Shown piece after piece: positions 35,790 through 49,289 of a stretch of DNA of 64,000 nt. The stretch lies in assembly GCA_009760855.2 (NCBI GenBank), contig WPIO01000049.1:2808501-2872500 (forward strand), read 5' to 3'. The notes beneath the pieces were generated by a model. That model did no database searches, was not told the origin of the DNA, and saw only the letters and a list, made by a program, of their open reading frames with translations. Positions within the stretch are counted from its first letter, which is position 1, and every line of letters begins with the position of its first letter. The translations under genes were made by a program, and so were the position numbers. The DNA is from Cristatella mucedo (taxonomy: Eukaryota > Bryozoa > Phylactolaemata > Cristatellidae).

Positions 35790-38110
35790 GATAAGCTTTT
35801 ACGGCTAAAACCAAAGGGTCACTTATCCACGATCATGTGGTCCACGAGAAGCTAGATGCATTTCTGCTAACTGAAACTTGGATGACAACTTGTACCAGTA
35901 GCTGTATTTCTGAGACCACTCCACCCGGGTTCTCATTCTATCAGTCCATGCGTTCTGACAAAGTTGGTGGAGGGTTGCAATTGTTGTTCGCGAATTGTTT
36001 GGCTATAGAATGTGCATTTTCTCGCATGGGTCATCGTTTGAATCGGTTGCTATCAGGTCTTCATCAAAGACAATGCGTCTCACAGTTGCGAGATACCGGC
36101 CTCCTTCTGGCTGTCTAAACTTGTTTATAGAGGAGTTTTCAGAGTTCCTCGCTAAAATATTTGTGTGTGACAGGTCATTACTAATTGTAGGAGACTTTAA
36201 TATTCACGCTGACAACCCTAGCAACAGCCAGGTACGCTCATTTCTTGACTGTCTGGAGAATTTTGGTTTGGCCCAACACGTTAATCATAGCACCCACGTC
36301 GGTGGCCACATTCTCGATCTCGTGATCACTAAGGATGTTCTCACCACGGACCTTGTGGTGTGCCCACTGACCCTCTCAGATCACTGTTCGGTCTCGTTTA
36401 TTGTTCCTGCTCCCTCTTACGTACAGGGCAATGTCGAATTTTTCAAATGACGTAACTTACAAAGTATTGACACGGACAAGTTTTTAAATCTATTTGTGAT
36501 GCATGTCTTCCTGATCTGCATTCAGACCCAACCGGGAGCCTCGATACCCTTACTGATGCTATGAACATAACACCCAGGAGTACTCTTGACAAGCATGCTC
36601 CCGTTCGCTCTATCCGTGTTCAAAGTCGTCGAGATTCCTTTCAATTTACAAAAAAACTCCTTAGGATGCGCCTGGTTAAGCACAGGCTTGAACGTTCTTT
36701 CGAGAAATCGAGGTCTGATGCAGATCTAGTCAATTTCAAAGACTTCCTTCGAATTTAACACCCGAAATCTTAAAAAACCAGGGCTTCTTTTTTCATTAGA
36801 CAACTGAATTCCGGCCAGTTACACACTGAACAGATTTATGAGACAGTAAACCATTTACTGGCCAATGCTGTGAGTTCTGACTCTACAGATAATAAGGGCT
36901 CAGCCGAAAAGTTTTCAGCCTTTTTAATTGAAAAAATTGTGCACATTCGTGCCTCCATTAAGCCCCCTCCGACCAAAGCAATCGCCATTCCTCAACCTGT
37001 GACCTTCCTTAAAAGGTTCACCGATGTTTCTTCATGCGATGTGGCTGCCCTAATCAGGTCTAGCAAAAAGAGCTCGTCTCCTGAATACCCCATACCTTAA
37101 TCTATGTGGTCTTCGCTGGCAGACCAACTTAGCCCAGCCATAACCAAGATTTGTAATGCTTCTTTGGGAAAAGGGGTCGTCCCGAAGTCCTTCAAATCGG
37201 CAATCGCTAGACCCATTCTTAAAAAGCCTGGATTGCACACATAGGTCCTAGCAAACTATCGTCGAGTTTCCCTTCTTCTTTTCTTATCAAAGATTCTTGA
37301 AAAACATATTGCTACGCAGCTGGTTGAACACATTGAAAATAATGGAATGTCAGAATTATTTGAATCATGGTTCAAGAATCAGCACTCTACTGAAACTGCC
37401 CTCCTCCGTGTTAACAATGACATTCTACGTGGCAACGACGACGGAAATGTCATTGCCTTAGATACCAGATCTGTCTTCTGCCTTCGACACCATTGATCAT
37501 GAAGGAGGCTTGAACGACTTAGATCAACAATTAGTCTGGCGGACGAAGCACTAGCGTGGTTTATATCATACTTGACTAAACAAAAACTTGGATGGTTGCC
37601 GGTTGAGCGACGGATGCAGAGCAAAGTTCTTGCACTGACTCACAAGGCCCGCCACGGCTTAGCTCCTTCGTACCCAGCTGAACTGCTGCATCAGTTTCAG
37701 CCTGTTCCCTGTTCGCACCCTCAGGTCCTGTGTGGACAATAAATTAGCTGTCCCATTCCTCGGCTTAAAGATCGTTGGCGATAGAAGCTTTAGCTCTGCA
37801 GGTCCTAGACTGTGGAACTCGCTTTTACAATTCTTACACAACAACAACTACTCTCCTACTGCCGACAATGGCACATTATTTTCAGCTGTCCTGAGCTGGT
37901 ACTTCTATGCTACTCACTACTACCACAACTTCTTTCCTGACTCGGCTATTCTTCCCACTTTCTCTTTGTTGAGTGAGACGAAGTCTATTGGCTACCGAAT
38001 GCATACCGAGAGCCGCTTAGGCTGTGAGAGGGCTATACAACACTCTCCTGCCTAACACTCACATGGTCTTTATGACTTTGTGGAGTTGCAGACGGAAATA
38101 CATTACATTA
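35790..38110 (+). mobile_element. LINE family 2 with internal deletion
   Basis: Endonuclease at 35837-36450 (LLTETWMT, RYRPPSG, LLIVGDFNIHADNP, GGHILDLVITKD, LTLSDHCSV). The start of the reverse transcriptase follows (PILKKPG, LLLFLSKILEKHI, TETALLRVNNDIL). Near 37585 it jumps straight into the C-terminal domain (KLGWLPVERRMQSKVLALTH), losing the catalytic core. Ends ACATTACATT near 38108. Confidence 0.9.
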
Positions 38111-38114
38111 AATT

Positions 38115-38840
38115 TTACGGCTACCACCACTGCTTGCAGCTGCAGCAAATGATTACCATCATCACGATCAGATCCCACAACCTCGGGCCGAAATCGTGAA
38201 AAGCATCCGCCTTACCCTGTGTGCCATCACAACTCACCATCTTAATCGACTAAGCTCGGCTGAGATTACGGTATGAGGAAGTTATTATGACCTACAGAAC
38301 CATGGACTGAAGAAGCAATCTTGATGGAACTTAAAACGCCAAAATTTCCCAAGATAACTCTAAAATGAATTGAAACCTAGAGCTTACACTACGTTCTAGC
38401 TCTGACTTGTTGGTCTGTGATTCTACCTATGCATGCAATTCATGACATGACTACCTTCAGTGCGACAGATTCTTCACTAATTGCCTTCGACAAAACTGTC
38501 TCGAGTCTCCACCATGAAAATGTGCGAATAATTTGTTCTATATAAGAGATCGTACCACTGGTCATTCTGGTACGGTCATAATAAGTGTGTGCAAAATTGA
38601 GACCCAGCTGATGCCTTCTAAGTCTCCAATTAGCCTTGCCTACAGTATTGGTAAACAGCAGCTGTTTGGCAAGCGACTGCAGCTATTTATGCTTTCCGGT
38701 CGCGGGCTGATCTTATATTTTGGATCTGGGTACAAAAGCAGCTCTCTGCAAATGCAGTACATGTACATGTATATGTACATGCATATACAGTTTTAACGTT
38801 CAAAAATATTCCAAAACCACGAAATAAAGCAATTTAAGGC
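38115..38840. other. No gene recognised
   Basis: Nothing beyond a short GTACATGTAT-type repeat at 38756-38790. Confidence 0.5.
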
Positions 38841-38844
38841 AATC

Positions 38845-39315
38845 GAAATAATTAGGTTATTATAATACTTTTACGTGAGCATAATGGACTACGTAACGTA
38901 ATTTAACCTAATGAGCTATTATGCATTGCATCTTTATTGCTACGCCTCAGAAGGAGATAACAAGGCCATTTTGCCCGCTACATTATGTTGTGACCAGGAC
39001 CATGATTAACTCGAAAACAAGACATTTCTTATTTGAAAAATTACGAATTTGGGTCTTTTGGGGGACATTTAGTCAGACAGAAGAACAAATGAATTAAAAT
39101 AAACATGTACTTTCTGTCAAGTAAATAAAGCATGGCCGCTCAAAAGGTTTAGAGAAATAGTTCTCGTTCTACATGAATGGCTGTGTGAAAATCGCTGTCG
39201 TGAAGAAACATGCTTCCCCAATCACAGTCCCTAATCATGTTTCTTACCACTGTCAGCAGTAAGGGCATACAAAATGTAGCTCTGTATCTCTGCGAAAGTG
39301 CTTAAGCATTCCCCT
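38845..39315. repeat. Dispersed repeat R1, copy 2
   Basis: Same direction as 9515-9990. Shared blocks: ATTATAATACTTTTACGTGA, GCCTCAGAAG, GTGACCAGGACC, CCGCTCAAAAG and CTCGTTCTACAT. No coding potential seen. Confidence 0.65.
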
Positions 39316-39599
39316 CACTAATCTGAGTAAGCCCTCGTGTTATCTTTGAAATTATCATGATGAGCACTGATGACTTCAATGAAATTTATGCATCACGTTC
39401 GATTATAAATATTTATGAGAGCCTACCAGTTGCTCATATTTTTTATCTTGAATTTATCAAGAAAGCAGTGAGCAACTGCAAAGAAACTATTCAAAGCAAG
39501 TTGTTCGTCCCGTTTTATTTCATCTGGTGAATTCTCTGCACTACGTAGTTGTCTTTATCCACAGTTTATTGAATAAAGAAAGCTGTTTTTAAGTTTTTA

Positions 39600-40345
39600 A
39601 TTATAATACTAATAGTAATACATTATATATACTGTCCTTGGAGAGCTAAATCTCTCTCTAGGCACTTTAAATTTGCTGAATTCGAAACGCAATCGAATGG
39701 TTACTGGTACATCGCTAAATTCCGACAAGAATAATTTACGGAGAAAAGCACAGAGTCAGCATGCAAGTATGATTAGTAGCAGCACCCACAGTGTCAGAAC
39801 CCATAACCTCATTAAAGTGAAATCACGGGTACCCATCAAATGCTGATATAAGGGTATGCATTTTTAGTTTCTTTTTAAATTTGGTCGATTCAAGAGATGT
39901 CGTGATGCGAGTCGGAAGTTAGTTACAGGCTTTGGAAGCTAGCAAACTAACGGCGCGATCTATAAAAGATTCAAGTTGTGTACGAGGTATAGGTAAACGA
40001 TTCGATTCTGAAAAGTGGGTGGTACGATGCTTAGTCTGGTGGGGCAGTAGATCTGGTAGGTATACTTGAGCCAAAGAATGAAGCGAACTGAAAGTGAGTG
40101 TTAAAATATTGAAGTCGATGCGTTACTTGAACGAGATCCAGTGTAGGTCAGATATAAGTAGTCTGATGTGGCAACTTAGACACACATGACAGACTAGCCT
40201 AACTGGAGAGTTTCGGCTACCTGTAAGTGCCTTATTGGGCAGATCGGTAGATCAACATGCAGTGAGGGAAAGAGTCAAGACAGGATTTCACACATGCATG
40301 GACCAGTATCGATGTGTTATCCCTGTCTAAACAAGCCCAAAAGTT
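39600..40345 (-). mobile_element. Degraded LINE family 1, 5'-truncated
   Basis: The reverse tail (GAGCTAAATCTCTCTCTAGG) and C-terminal region (CAGATATAAGTAGTCTGATG) are worn. Confidence 0.75.
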
Positions 40346-40439
40346 ATATTATGTATTTGAAAGGAGGCAGACTCGACTTCGGATTTGATGTGGTGGTCTA
40401 ATGCAAGTTCAACCGCTTGAATTCAAGTACTATACTAGG

Positions 40440-40660
40440 AAAAATTAGATGTACTTTAAAGCTGCTGATACTGTGAATTTCGCCACTAACCACTTGCATG
40501 CTGACCCTGTACACCTTACCCCTGGCAACGATATTACTGTTTCTTATTGAGCATGGTACGGCTTACCACTAGATAGCGTTTAATGTGCAGCAAATAGCAA
40601 GAGCCTAGAAACAGATTGAGTTTTCTGAGAGCGCTTTATCAATTGTGCTATCATAACTAT
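40440..40660 (+). mobile_element. LINE family 1 tail
   Basis: CACTAACCACTTGCATGCTG, GAGCCTAGAAACAGATTGAG, GAGCGCTTTATCAATTGTGC. Old. Confidence 0.75.
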
Positions 40661-40914
40661 TATAATGCTAAAAACGTTATACTAACATATTTAAATACGT
40701 TAATAATGCCACTTTCTAGCCAAATTAATGGGCAAATCTGGTTCCCTTTGTATCTGAAACTCTTCCTCAGGCACGAACTGCTTCTGTCACCGGAAGCAGC
40801 CATCATACACATTATGTACACTTTACTGCTTTACTTCTAGATCCACCTAACTTTGCAAGAAAGACAGAGCACAATTAGCAGTTCATACATCAATGACTCC
40901 CAGGAGCGCTGATG

Positions 40915-41165
40915 GCTGAGCATTTGCCCTCAATTGAGAATCTTCTTTAATGAGTAGGAGATTCTGGGTGCATTTGATCGTGTTCGGGTCCCTATTTATG
41001 TTGAGCTAAAACCGGAAACGCATGCCGTTGCTGAAGTCGAAGAGCCGTTGGAGTGGAGTGCTTAGCAAGGCAGAAAAATAGCACTGTGGTTAGTTGTCTC
41101 TACTGCTAGGCCTCAGGGACTGAATCCGATTGAGACTTCCCTATTAGCGTTATCGCTCACCCCGT
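40915..41165 (+). mobile_element. SINE-like repeat S2, copy 2
   Basis: The tRNA-like head has GATGGCTGAGCA (A-box-like) and GTGTTCGGGTCCC (B-box-like). The body and tail match 12640-12830 (CTCAGGGACTGAATCCG, GAGACTTC). Called from two copies only. Confidence 0.55.
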
Positions 41166-41719
41166 GAAATCCACGACCGCTTCATGAGTTTCAGTCACTG
41201 TGAGAGCTCGCTTATTTCCCAACGGACACAGCCAGGTGCATCTCCTTGCAAACCGTCCGTCCGCTTCTCCTCTTTATTGCTTTACCGTGGTCAGAGTTTA
41301 ATTTAGACAGCATTTACTGGCCGTACGTTCTTGCTACGCAGATGAAGCCTTAATGCTCTGTGCTTTTAAAGCATTGCACAAACGTTTACTCCAGTCGTGA
41401 ATTACTCTAAGGAGCCTTTGTTTTTCTAACTCGTGAATGTGCTGATCAAGATGGTCCTGATACAGGCTAGAGACTTTGGAATTTTAGGCTTCGCACCAAG
41501 TCACTAAGTACGAATTCTGGTCCTTGCTAAAGCGACTCCTCCTGCCTCCAAGGACACACGTTCCCCAGCTGGGCACTCGATTATGCTATCGCGAGTTTCA
41601 CAACTCTGCAAGAAAATTAGCCACCTAAATAGCCTCATTAAATTGCTGATCCAAAACGTCCACGAAAACTGCTCTTCAGTTGGGTTCAAGCTCTCGGACA
41701 GTATTAGCAAGCCGACAAA

Positions 41720-42395
41720 CTATGCAACTCACTGCTCGCTGGCATGCTCGATCGAGCAATTGCAGCGGGTGCACAACTCAGCAGCTAGGCTTGTCTGTCT
41801 TGAGCAACGCAGTTGCCACTTTACTCCACTTCTCGCCGACCTGCACTGGCTACCAGTCAAGCAACGGATTGACTTCAAAGTTCTGTCGCTCACTTTTAGG
41901 TCACTTTATTCTTTGGCTGCAGCCTATCTCTCAAATATACTACCCCATCAGGCCAAGCATCGTACCGCCCGCTTTTCAGAATCCAACAGTCTACGAACAC
42001 CCCATGCAAACCTCAAATCCTTTGGAGACCGTGCATTTAGTTCGCATGCTCTCAAAGCCTGGAACTCCCTCCCGACCTGTGTCAGAACATCTCCTGACCT
42101 GACCACACTTAAAAAGAATTTAAAAACACACCTATTTAGGACAGCATTTAGTGGGTCCCTGTGATTCGTCCTTCATGTGCTTATGCGTGCTGACACTGTG
42201 CATGCTTCCACTAACCACATTTGAATGCTGACCCTGTGCATGTCATCCCTAACCATGTTATTAATTTTTAATTGTGTATCAAGCATGATTTTACTTACCA
42301 TTCAATTGCATTTCCCTTTGGAGCAAATGTAAAGCGCCTAGAGAGAGATTAAGTTCTCTGAGGGTGCTTTATCAAGTGAAATATTATTATTATAC
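41720..42395 (+). mobile_element. LINE family 1, 5'-truncated with open C-terminal frame
   Basis: The 193-codon frame (41583-42164) enters the element near 41720: LQRVHNSAARLVC, PLLADLHWLPVKQRIDFKV, LFRTAFSGSL. The tail GAGGGTGCTTTATCAAGTGA leads into ATTATTATT. Confidence 0.92.
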
Positions 42396-42399
42396 TTGA

Positions 42400-42885
42400 G
42401 CCCAGTGTTTGCTTGGCTGCAGTGGCTCTTGTAAAATCAAGATTTAGATTTGTGTGCAGAAGTCACGGAATTATAGGCATTCATTTGACTTCTAAGCATC
42501 TGAACTATCAACTCCAGAAGGTGTGGTGGATCATCACCGATATTGATTGACCTTGGGATCGTCCCAAATTTAGGCCTCGTTATTCTTAGCAGCCGATCAT
42601 CCAAGAGCATTAGCTCATTGCCTAGTCAACATCCAGTTTGATATGTCGTCATTATATTCAATTTAAACACTGTATTGCTTAACTCAAAGTAAACACAGAT
42701 TCGTTTGCCAGCCATTGGAAGTAAGACCTGCAGCACTATAAGTGGATTCGAAAACGGACTGCCACCAAGCCGTCGCCTTTTCGAAGCCTCGGCGGTTTTG
42801 TCCTTGGAGCAATCTAACTTTAGCTCACCAAACCCCTAAATTCCAGACACACAGCGGAATTGATTTGTAAGCTTTTCGGGACCAT
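42400..42885. other. No gene recognised
   Basis: Nothing identified before the family 2 element. Confidence 0.5.
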
Positions 42886-42889
42886 TTTT

Positions 42890-45800
42890 GCAGGTCTTAA
42901 ACCTTCTGTAAGCGAGGTTTCATTATCTGAATCAATTTTATGCGAATAGCAGTCAAAGCCATCTACAGCCGGCTACAAGCCAACAAGGAAGGTGAGCCAC
43001 TTATTCGGTGTTGCACAGTTATTAGGTGGCCTCCTAATTTCCGCCTTCTAAATTTCTGCTCGCTCAAAACCAGAGGTTTAGTTTTCCGCGATAAGGCTGC
43101 CCAGGAGAACCTAGATGCAGTTTCGCTGGCCGAAACGTAGATGAGGCCCTGCTCCGGCAGCTGTATATCTTGAGACCACCTCATCCGGTTCTCATTCGTT
43201 CAGCCCAAGCGGTCTGACCAGGTTAACAGTGGGTTGCTATTATTGCTCGTGTATCGTTTGGCTGTAAGACGTGCGTTTTTTCAATGGCCATTGTCTGAAT
43301 CGCTTGCATGCAGGTACTCATAAAAGACAGGGCATGTCACTGATGTGACATATCAACTTCGTTCCGGCTGTTCAAACTTGTTTATTGAGGAGTTTTGGGA
43401 GTTCATTGCTAAAATAGTTGTGTGGTGACAGGCCGTTACTGATTGCACGAGACTTCAGTATTCACGTGACCACCGCAGCAAATACCAGGTCCGATGATCT
43501 GCTGAGTACCTGGATAACTTTGGTTAGGTCCAATACGGTGTTCATACTACTCACGTTGGTGGCCATGTCCCAGATCTCACCAAGTTGTCCACAAGGATGT
43601 CTGCCCCACTGACCTAGTTGTGTGCCCATTGACCAACTCGGATCATTGCTCGGTCTTGTTCATCGCTCTCGCTAAGTTGTACCTATAGAGTAATGTCAAG
43701 GTTATCCAGTGGCATAACTTAAAAAGCATTGACAAAGCCAATTTTTTTAAATTGTGTGTGATGCAGGTCGTCTAGATCTAGACACAGACACGACTGACAG
43801 CCTTGACACCCTCACTGATGCAGCGAACATCAAACTTAGGAGTGATCTTGACAAGCATGCTCCCATACATTCTGTTCGTTTGCAGAGTCGTGAAGATTCC
43901 CTTCGATTAAAAAAAAGACGCCGAATTAAGCTCTGGCTTGAACGCAGTTTTGAAGAAGTCTGGGGCTGATGACGATCTGGTCAATCTCAGAGACATTCTT
44001 TGAGTCTACATCCGGGAGCTTAAAAAGCCATGGCTTTTTTCACACGAAAATTGAAATCCTACCAGCGAGACCCAAAACAGATTTTTAAGATGGTAAACAA
44101 GTTGCTAGCCATTGCTAAGAGGCACTGCTCCCCAGTAACTAATAGGTCAGTCGAAATTTCTTCAGCTTCCTTTACTGAAAACACTGTGCACATTCGCACG
44201 TCCATAAAGCCTCTTTTAACTAAACAATTGCTTAATCGCAACGCCTGAAATTCCTTAAAAGACTTACGGAGGTTTCTACATGCAATGGGGCTACTTTAAT
44301 AAGGTCTAGCGAAATAGCTCGTCTCCTGAAGACCCTAATACCATCATCTCTATGGTCTTCACTGGAAAACCAACTTAGCCCAGCCTTAACCGAGTATTGT
44401 AAGGCACTTTCTGTAACAGGGGGTTGTACCCAAGTCCTTCTACTATGCGATTATTATATCGATACTTAAAAGCATGGATTAAATACAGTGGTCCTAGCAA
44501 ACTAGCACTCATTTCCCTTTTTATCAAAGATTCTTGCAAGAACTGTCGCTAAGAAGGTGGTAGCACACGTTGAAAAGAATGGAATATCTAGAACGATCTC
44601 AATCGGGTTTCAATCGGTAAAACTCCACTAAAACCACTCTCCTCCGTGTAACAAATGACATCCTATGCAGTGAGGAGAATGAGAATGTCACTGCCCTAGC
44701 TCTGCTAGATCTATCAGCTGCCTTCGACGCTAGCGATCGCAATGTCCTTCTTGAAAGATTGAGAACAACGATCGGTCTGGCAGACGATGCACTGGCGTGG
44801 TACAAATCGTGTTTGTCTTATTAGGTTTAATCCGCGTCGTATGGAGGTCAGGTCTCACCAGCGAGACCGGTCACCTTCTGAGTCCCTCAAAGGTCTGTCC
44901 TCGATCTCTTGCTGTTTCCTATTTATAATTAACTTCTAGGAAAGTGATTAAGGCCCGTGAAGTAGGATATCACATTCACACTGACGATACTCAGCTGTAT
45001 TTGTCATATTCAAACCGTCGGAATCTGCTGCAGCAACTGATAAAACTCAATGCTTGCCTGGCCGCCATGCGATCCTGGATTTAGGAAAATTTCTTGAAAC
45101 CAGATGAAGATAAAACTTAACTGCTGCTCATAGGATATCCAAAGCGTGTGGCTGGATTAAAAGGCTTTGCACTTATAATAGGTGATGCTACTGTGCGACC
45201 ATCATGAAATGCTCGAAATTTAGCCGTCGTTTTCGACAGCAGCATGAATTGCAAAAGCTTCATTCAGAAGACTGCTTCTACAGCTAGCCATCACGTAATT
45301 CCTGTTTAAGATTATGAGCTGTCTTCTATGGTGGCCTACAAAAAATTAAAATTGCTCCACAGTTCTGTCTCGGCTTGATTATTGTAATTCTTTTTTGGCT
45401 GGTCTACCAAAAAAGTAACTAGGCTACTGCAAATGGCTATGAATATGGTTGCAAATAATTTTTGAAGTTTCAGAGTTTGACCACATGTCTACTCTGCTAA
45501 ACGAGCTAGAATGGCTGCCAGTTGATCAACGGATACAGAGCAAACTTATATTCTGACCCAACCTACAAGGCCCGCCACTACTTCGTTCCCCCATACCTAG
45601 CTGAACTGCTGCACTAGTTTCAGCCTCCTAGTGCCCTCAGGTCCTGCACGGACAATAAATTGGGTGTTCCATTCCTTTGCTTATAGACCCTTGATGACAG
45701 AAGCTTTAGCTCCACAGACCCTTGACTGTGGACACCACTTCCATGATTCCTATACGGTGACAACTACACTCCTGCTGCCGACTATGGCTCATCCTTTCCA

Positions 45801-46025
45801 GCAGTCCTGAGCTGCGGCTGCCGTACTACTGGCTGCCTAAACTGCTCTCCTGACTCTGCCATGCTTCTCACGTTCTCTATGCAGCGTGAAATGAAGTCTG
45901 TTGGCTACCGAATGCGTACCGAATGCCACTTAGGCTGAGTGGGCTTTGCAGAACTCTCCTGTGTCACACACAAAGTCTTGGTGGCTTTGTGGAGTTGCAG
46001 ACGGAGATATAGTACATTACATTGT
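42890..46025 (+). mobile_element. LINE family 2, near full-length, decayed
   Basis: Endonuclease from about 43040 (NFCSLKTRGL, LDAVSLAET). The linker around 43850-44250 has DKHAPIHSVRLQSR. The reverse transcriptase at 44400-45150 has LLDLSAAFDA, HTDDTQLYL at the YADD site and LKPDEDKT. C-terminal domain to 45960; tail TACATTACATTG. Many stops and shifts, so an old copy. Confidence 0.88.
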
Positions 46026-46077
46026 AGTTAGCTGGATGCCATACTGAGCAGCAGTGCTTTAGAAGCTTTGTGTAACA

Positions 46078-46155
46078 ACGTTTGTAGGTCTTAAACCATC
46101 CGTAAGCCAAGCTAAACTATCTTAATCAATGTTTACGAATAGCGGCTGAAGCTAT
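46078..46155 (+). repeat. Direct repeat of the 5' edge of the family 2 LINE
   Basis: Matches 42890-42965 (TAGGTCTTAAACC, CGTAAGC, CGAATAGC and AGCCATCT/AGCTATCT). Either the start of a second, truncated family 2 copy or a long flanking repeat. Confidence 0.55.
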
Positions 46156-46159
46156 CTCA

Positions 46160-47105
46160 AGGAGGTAGTTGGTGGACTTTTCGCTCTCGAACTGCTGGCA
46201 CAAATATTTTTGATCACGTAATGCTGATTGCTTTCTTGTAAATCGGTGGACTGCTTAAGCTCACTTGCCTCACGAACGTCACGTGTTGAGTGCAAGCTAC
46301 TCCGAGCCTATGAAACCGGACTGGCAATTAGTGAGGTCTCCATCTATGCGACGCCTCTAGTGACTGCCATCTTGGCTGAGTCGTCTCCTTTTTTCGAATG
46401 CTGGATTGGTGAAACTCTGCCACGTTTGACGTCTGAGCCTGGTTCGTAGCCAATCTAATTCCATGACGACTGCACCCGTAGGCGTGAGCCCTAACTATAG
46501 GCGAGACATCGATGGACCCCTACTAGTGCTCAGCAAGAGCCCGTCGATGCCAATAATTGCTAGAACAAGAAAAGTTAGTGCTAAGAATTGGAGATCGTCA
46601 TCTTAATCATATTCTGACGCAGCCATCTCCGTAAGACACAGAGCACAAAGCTGGAGTGGCGATTGAACAGCGCTCAGACAGCTAGCAAGATGCCTTGAAA
46701 GTCTCGGTCGTAATGCCAGCTCTCTTAGCCCGAGATCGGATGGCCGTCGCTCGCTCCCACACTCACGACGGCGCACAGACCCCTGAATTGACTAATAAGT
46801 GAGGCAAAACCGAAGTATATGCTTAGCCCCGACAGGCGTCGCGGCCACAGTTGCAGGAGCAGCTAGTGAATTGGTTATGTGTTCTTCCGACGGCAGGGGG
46901 CCGATTGGCCAGAGGCTGAGCTGCCGAGACAGAGACACTCCTCCTACGTGAGACATTGATCCCATGGCATCAAGACGTTAGAGCCGTTCGGAATAGTCGC
47001 TGGGGGCTGACACAGCAGCCACTCATCAAGCTCACATCGGTTAATCTCTGAACATCTGAGTGAATGGCCCAAATGTTTCTGCGGCAGCAGCCGACTCGAA
47101 CGGGT
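46160..47105. other. 3' flank of opsin B; no gene
   Basis: 46460-46640 matches the 3' flank of opsin A. Elsewhere only short frames. Confidence 0.55.
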
Positions 47106-47109
47106 CTCG

Positions 47110-47375
47110 TCGGCTCATTGGCAGCCCGGTGCTTTGGCCGCTACAGCCAATGTCACTGCCAGGCCTCGACGATCGGCACTCAAGCCTCTGGACGAGGAGA
47201 CGAACCTGGTCCTTATGGTTGCCGCTCGTCAGGAGCAGAATCTAACCACTCGCCAGAGGTGACAGATTGGACTTGATCGCCGAAACCGCCGGAAGGACCG
47301 GTAGAAAGCTAAAGGTGCGGCGGCCGAATGCAGCTTAGATGCTTAGGATGCCAAGTTTGCGTAAGAACTTTGCTC
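47110..47375 (-). pseudogene. Opsin B exon 5 relic (TM7)
   Basis: Aligned to A exon 5 over TM7: LPAVSAIKSNLSPLASG, a stop, then ILLLTSGN. The codon at the retinal lysine is AAT (Asn). A Lys occurs two residues earlier, but not at the Schiff-base position. The TM6 part is barely recognisable. Confidence 0.85.
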
Positions 47376-48234
47376 CAAATCTTTTGATCAAACGGAAGAC
47401 GTCAAAGCACTTTCACCGAAAAAAGCACACGTCTAAACCTCTGGGATTTGCGAATCAGCCTTGTAGCCACATTCACTACCAGCTGCAGCGAGCTAATACG
47501 ACTGGTCAGTATTTCAGCAGCAGTATCGTAGAAGCAGCAGAAGCTGAGGAGGCAGCTGCAGGTATCGCTTAAATGTTCTTCCTTAACGTACAAATACTTA
47601 CGATAAAAAAGTCGGAAGCTGAACTTGTCTGTCAAGAGCTTCGCAACCAATACTTGATGTCTAGCCTCTTTGATACACAACTCTAAATTAAGAAGCACCC
47701 ATAGATTTTTGTAATAGTCCATCACTTCAAGTCTACTTTGATCTCCTGATCAGGTTTATCTATCGTAACTAATTATTCCTCTCCTAGTGGTCGGTCGTCA
47801 CGCTCGCTATTCTGACAGAGGTCGACGATTGTTGAACTTAGCCAAATACCCTGAAGACCCTGTTATCGGATGCTGTGTACCGAAAATTCAGGACTAGCTA
47901 CCGACTGATAACACAACAACCTCCGACTTGAAGTTTTAAAGGCCGAACATGTACCTGCTCGTCAAAACCTTCTTTCGTCAGTGTGCATTGTCCGGTGTGA
48001 ATTTGCAATCATGTTAGGGTAATTATCTATATCATGCCCCCACTTTGCATCTTTTCAGCTTCTGAAAGTGCACAAAGATAGATTAATTTCTATTGGATTG
48101 CTGAACTAATTTATTAGTATTATATATAGTCTTTGGCCGGGCACAGAATCCGCAGGAAAACCCGAGACAAGCAATAATGCAGTCCATTTTGCAGATATCA
48201 AAGCCGCCGAGTGTGTCGGTATTGTCAGCAATGC

Positions 48235-48490
48235 TTAATAACGATATTATTAATAATACGTTTATTATGGCACCCTTGAGAACTCAATCTCTTTCTAGGC
48301 CCTTTACATATGCTGTAAAAATAGCACGATCGAATTGTTAGTGTTAGCATGCATAATGCCGCCAACAAGCATAACATTGTGAGAGGTGACTTAAAGTGTC
48401 AGCGTGGAACTATGTCTAGTGGCCGCATGCACTATGTGAGCACCCACGGCACGTAACGGACGAATCGCAAGAAACGCTGTGACAAATAGC
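48235..48490 (-). mobile_element. Old LINE family 1 tail in opsin B intron 4, shared with A
   Basis: CACCCTTGAGAACTCAATCT and CTTTCTAGGCCCTTTACATA in reverse orientation. The flanks CCCGAGACAAG and TGCTTAATAACGATA match A. Confidence 0.8.
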
Positions 48491-49289
48491 TGCACTACTT
48501 ATAGTGTAGCTAAGTCTGGAGGCTGCCTTTCTCCGGGAGTGGTATGCTTAATATCGAAATGCATTGCGACATTGGGATTCATACAAAATGTAAAGCAGTA
48601 ACGAAGAAAGAAGTGTAGGGCAGGCTAACAAACCGGAAAACCTTTCTGGTAAACCAAATGCTGCCAGCATCGAGCAGACGCTTTGCTTTCGCAGAGTACC
48701 TCGAGCTTCCTGGTTGGTTTAAATACTAGGAAGCTCGATTCTCTTTCAAGCTTTAGTCAGATCTCTGAATTCATTTCGAAGCTGCTGAATATTTTAGTCC
48801 AATCAATCGAGACGTTGCAAGGGCCCGTGCTAATTAATGACTTATAGCAGGTTTGCTGACCCTGAAGATGTGGCAGGGCTTGCAACAGGAAATGAGTGTG
48901 CCTCGAGCGAAGCGCTCGGCTCCAGCCTCTACTGCTCCAGGCTCTGCGGTGCTCTAGCAGCGCTCCGTCGCTCGGCTCCCTGGTCGCCGTCTGGCTCATT
49001 GTTCGCTCAGCCTTCTCAGGCTCGGCATTCACTTTCGGCAAGGTAACGCTCCTTCACGGCTTCCATGCCCAGCCGCTAGCAAGCTAGCTTTCTCCGAACC
49101 GCCGACCGAGTGATGGCAGCCCTCTGGCAGTTTGCCACACTCTAAAGGTACTAACCACGTTGAGGCTCTCGCTCGCGACACACTGCTCACTTCGGCCGAA
49201 CGATCGCTCACTCGTAGCTCGCCTGCAGTGAGAAACTGCAAGCCCGATCGCACTGCTGAGCTCTAGCACACCTCGGCCCCCTTTGAAAT

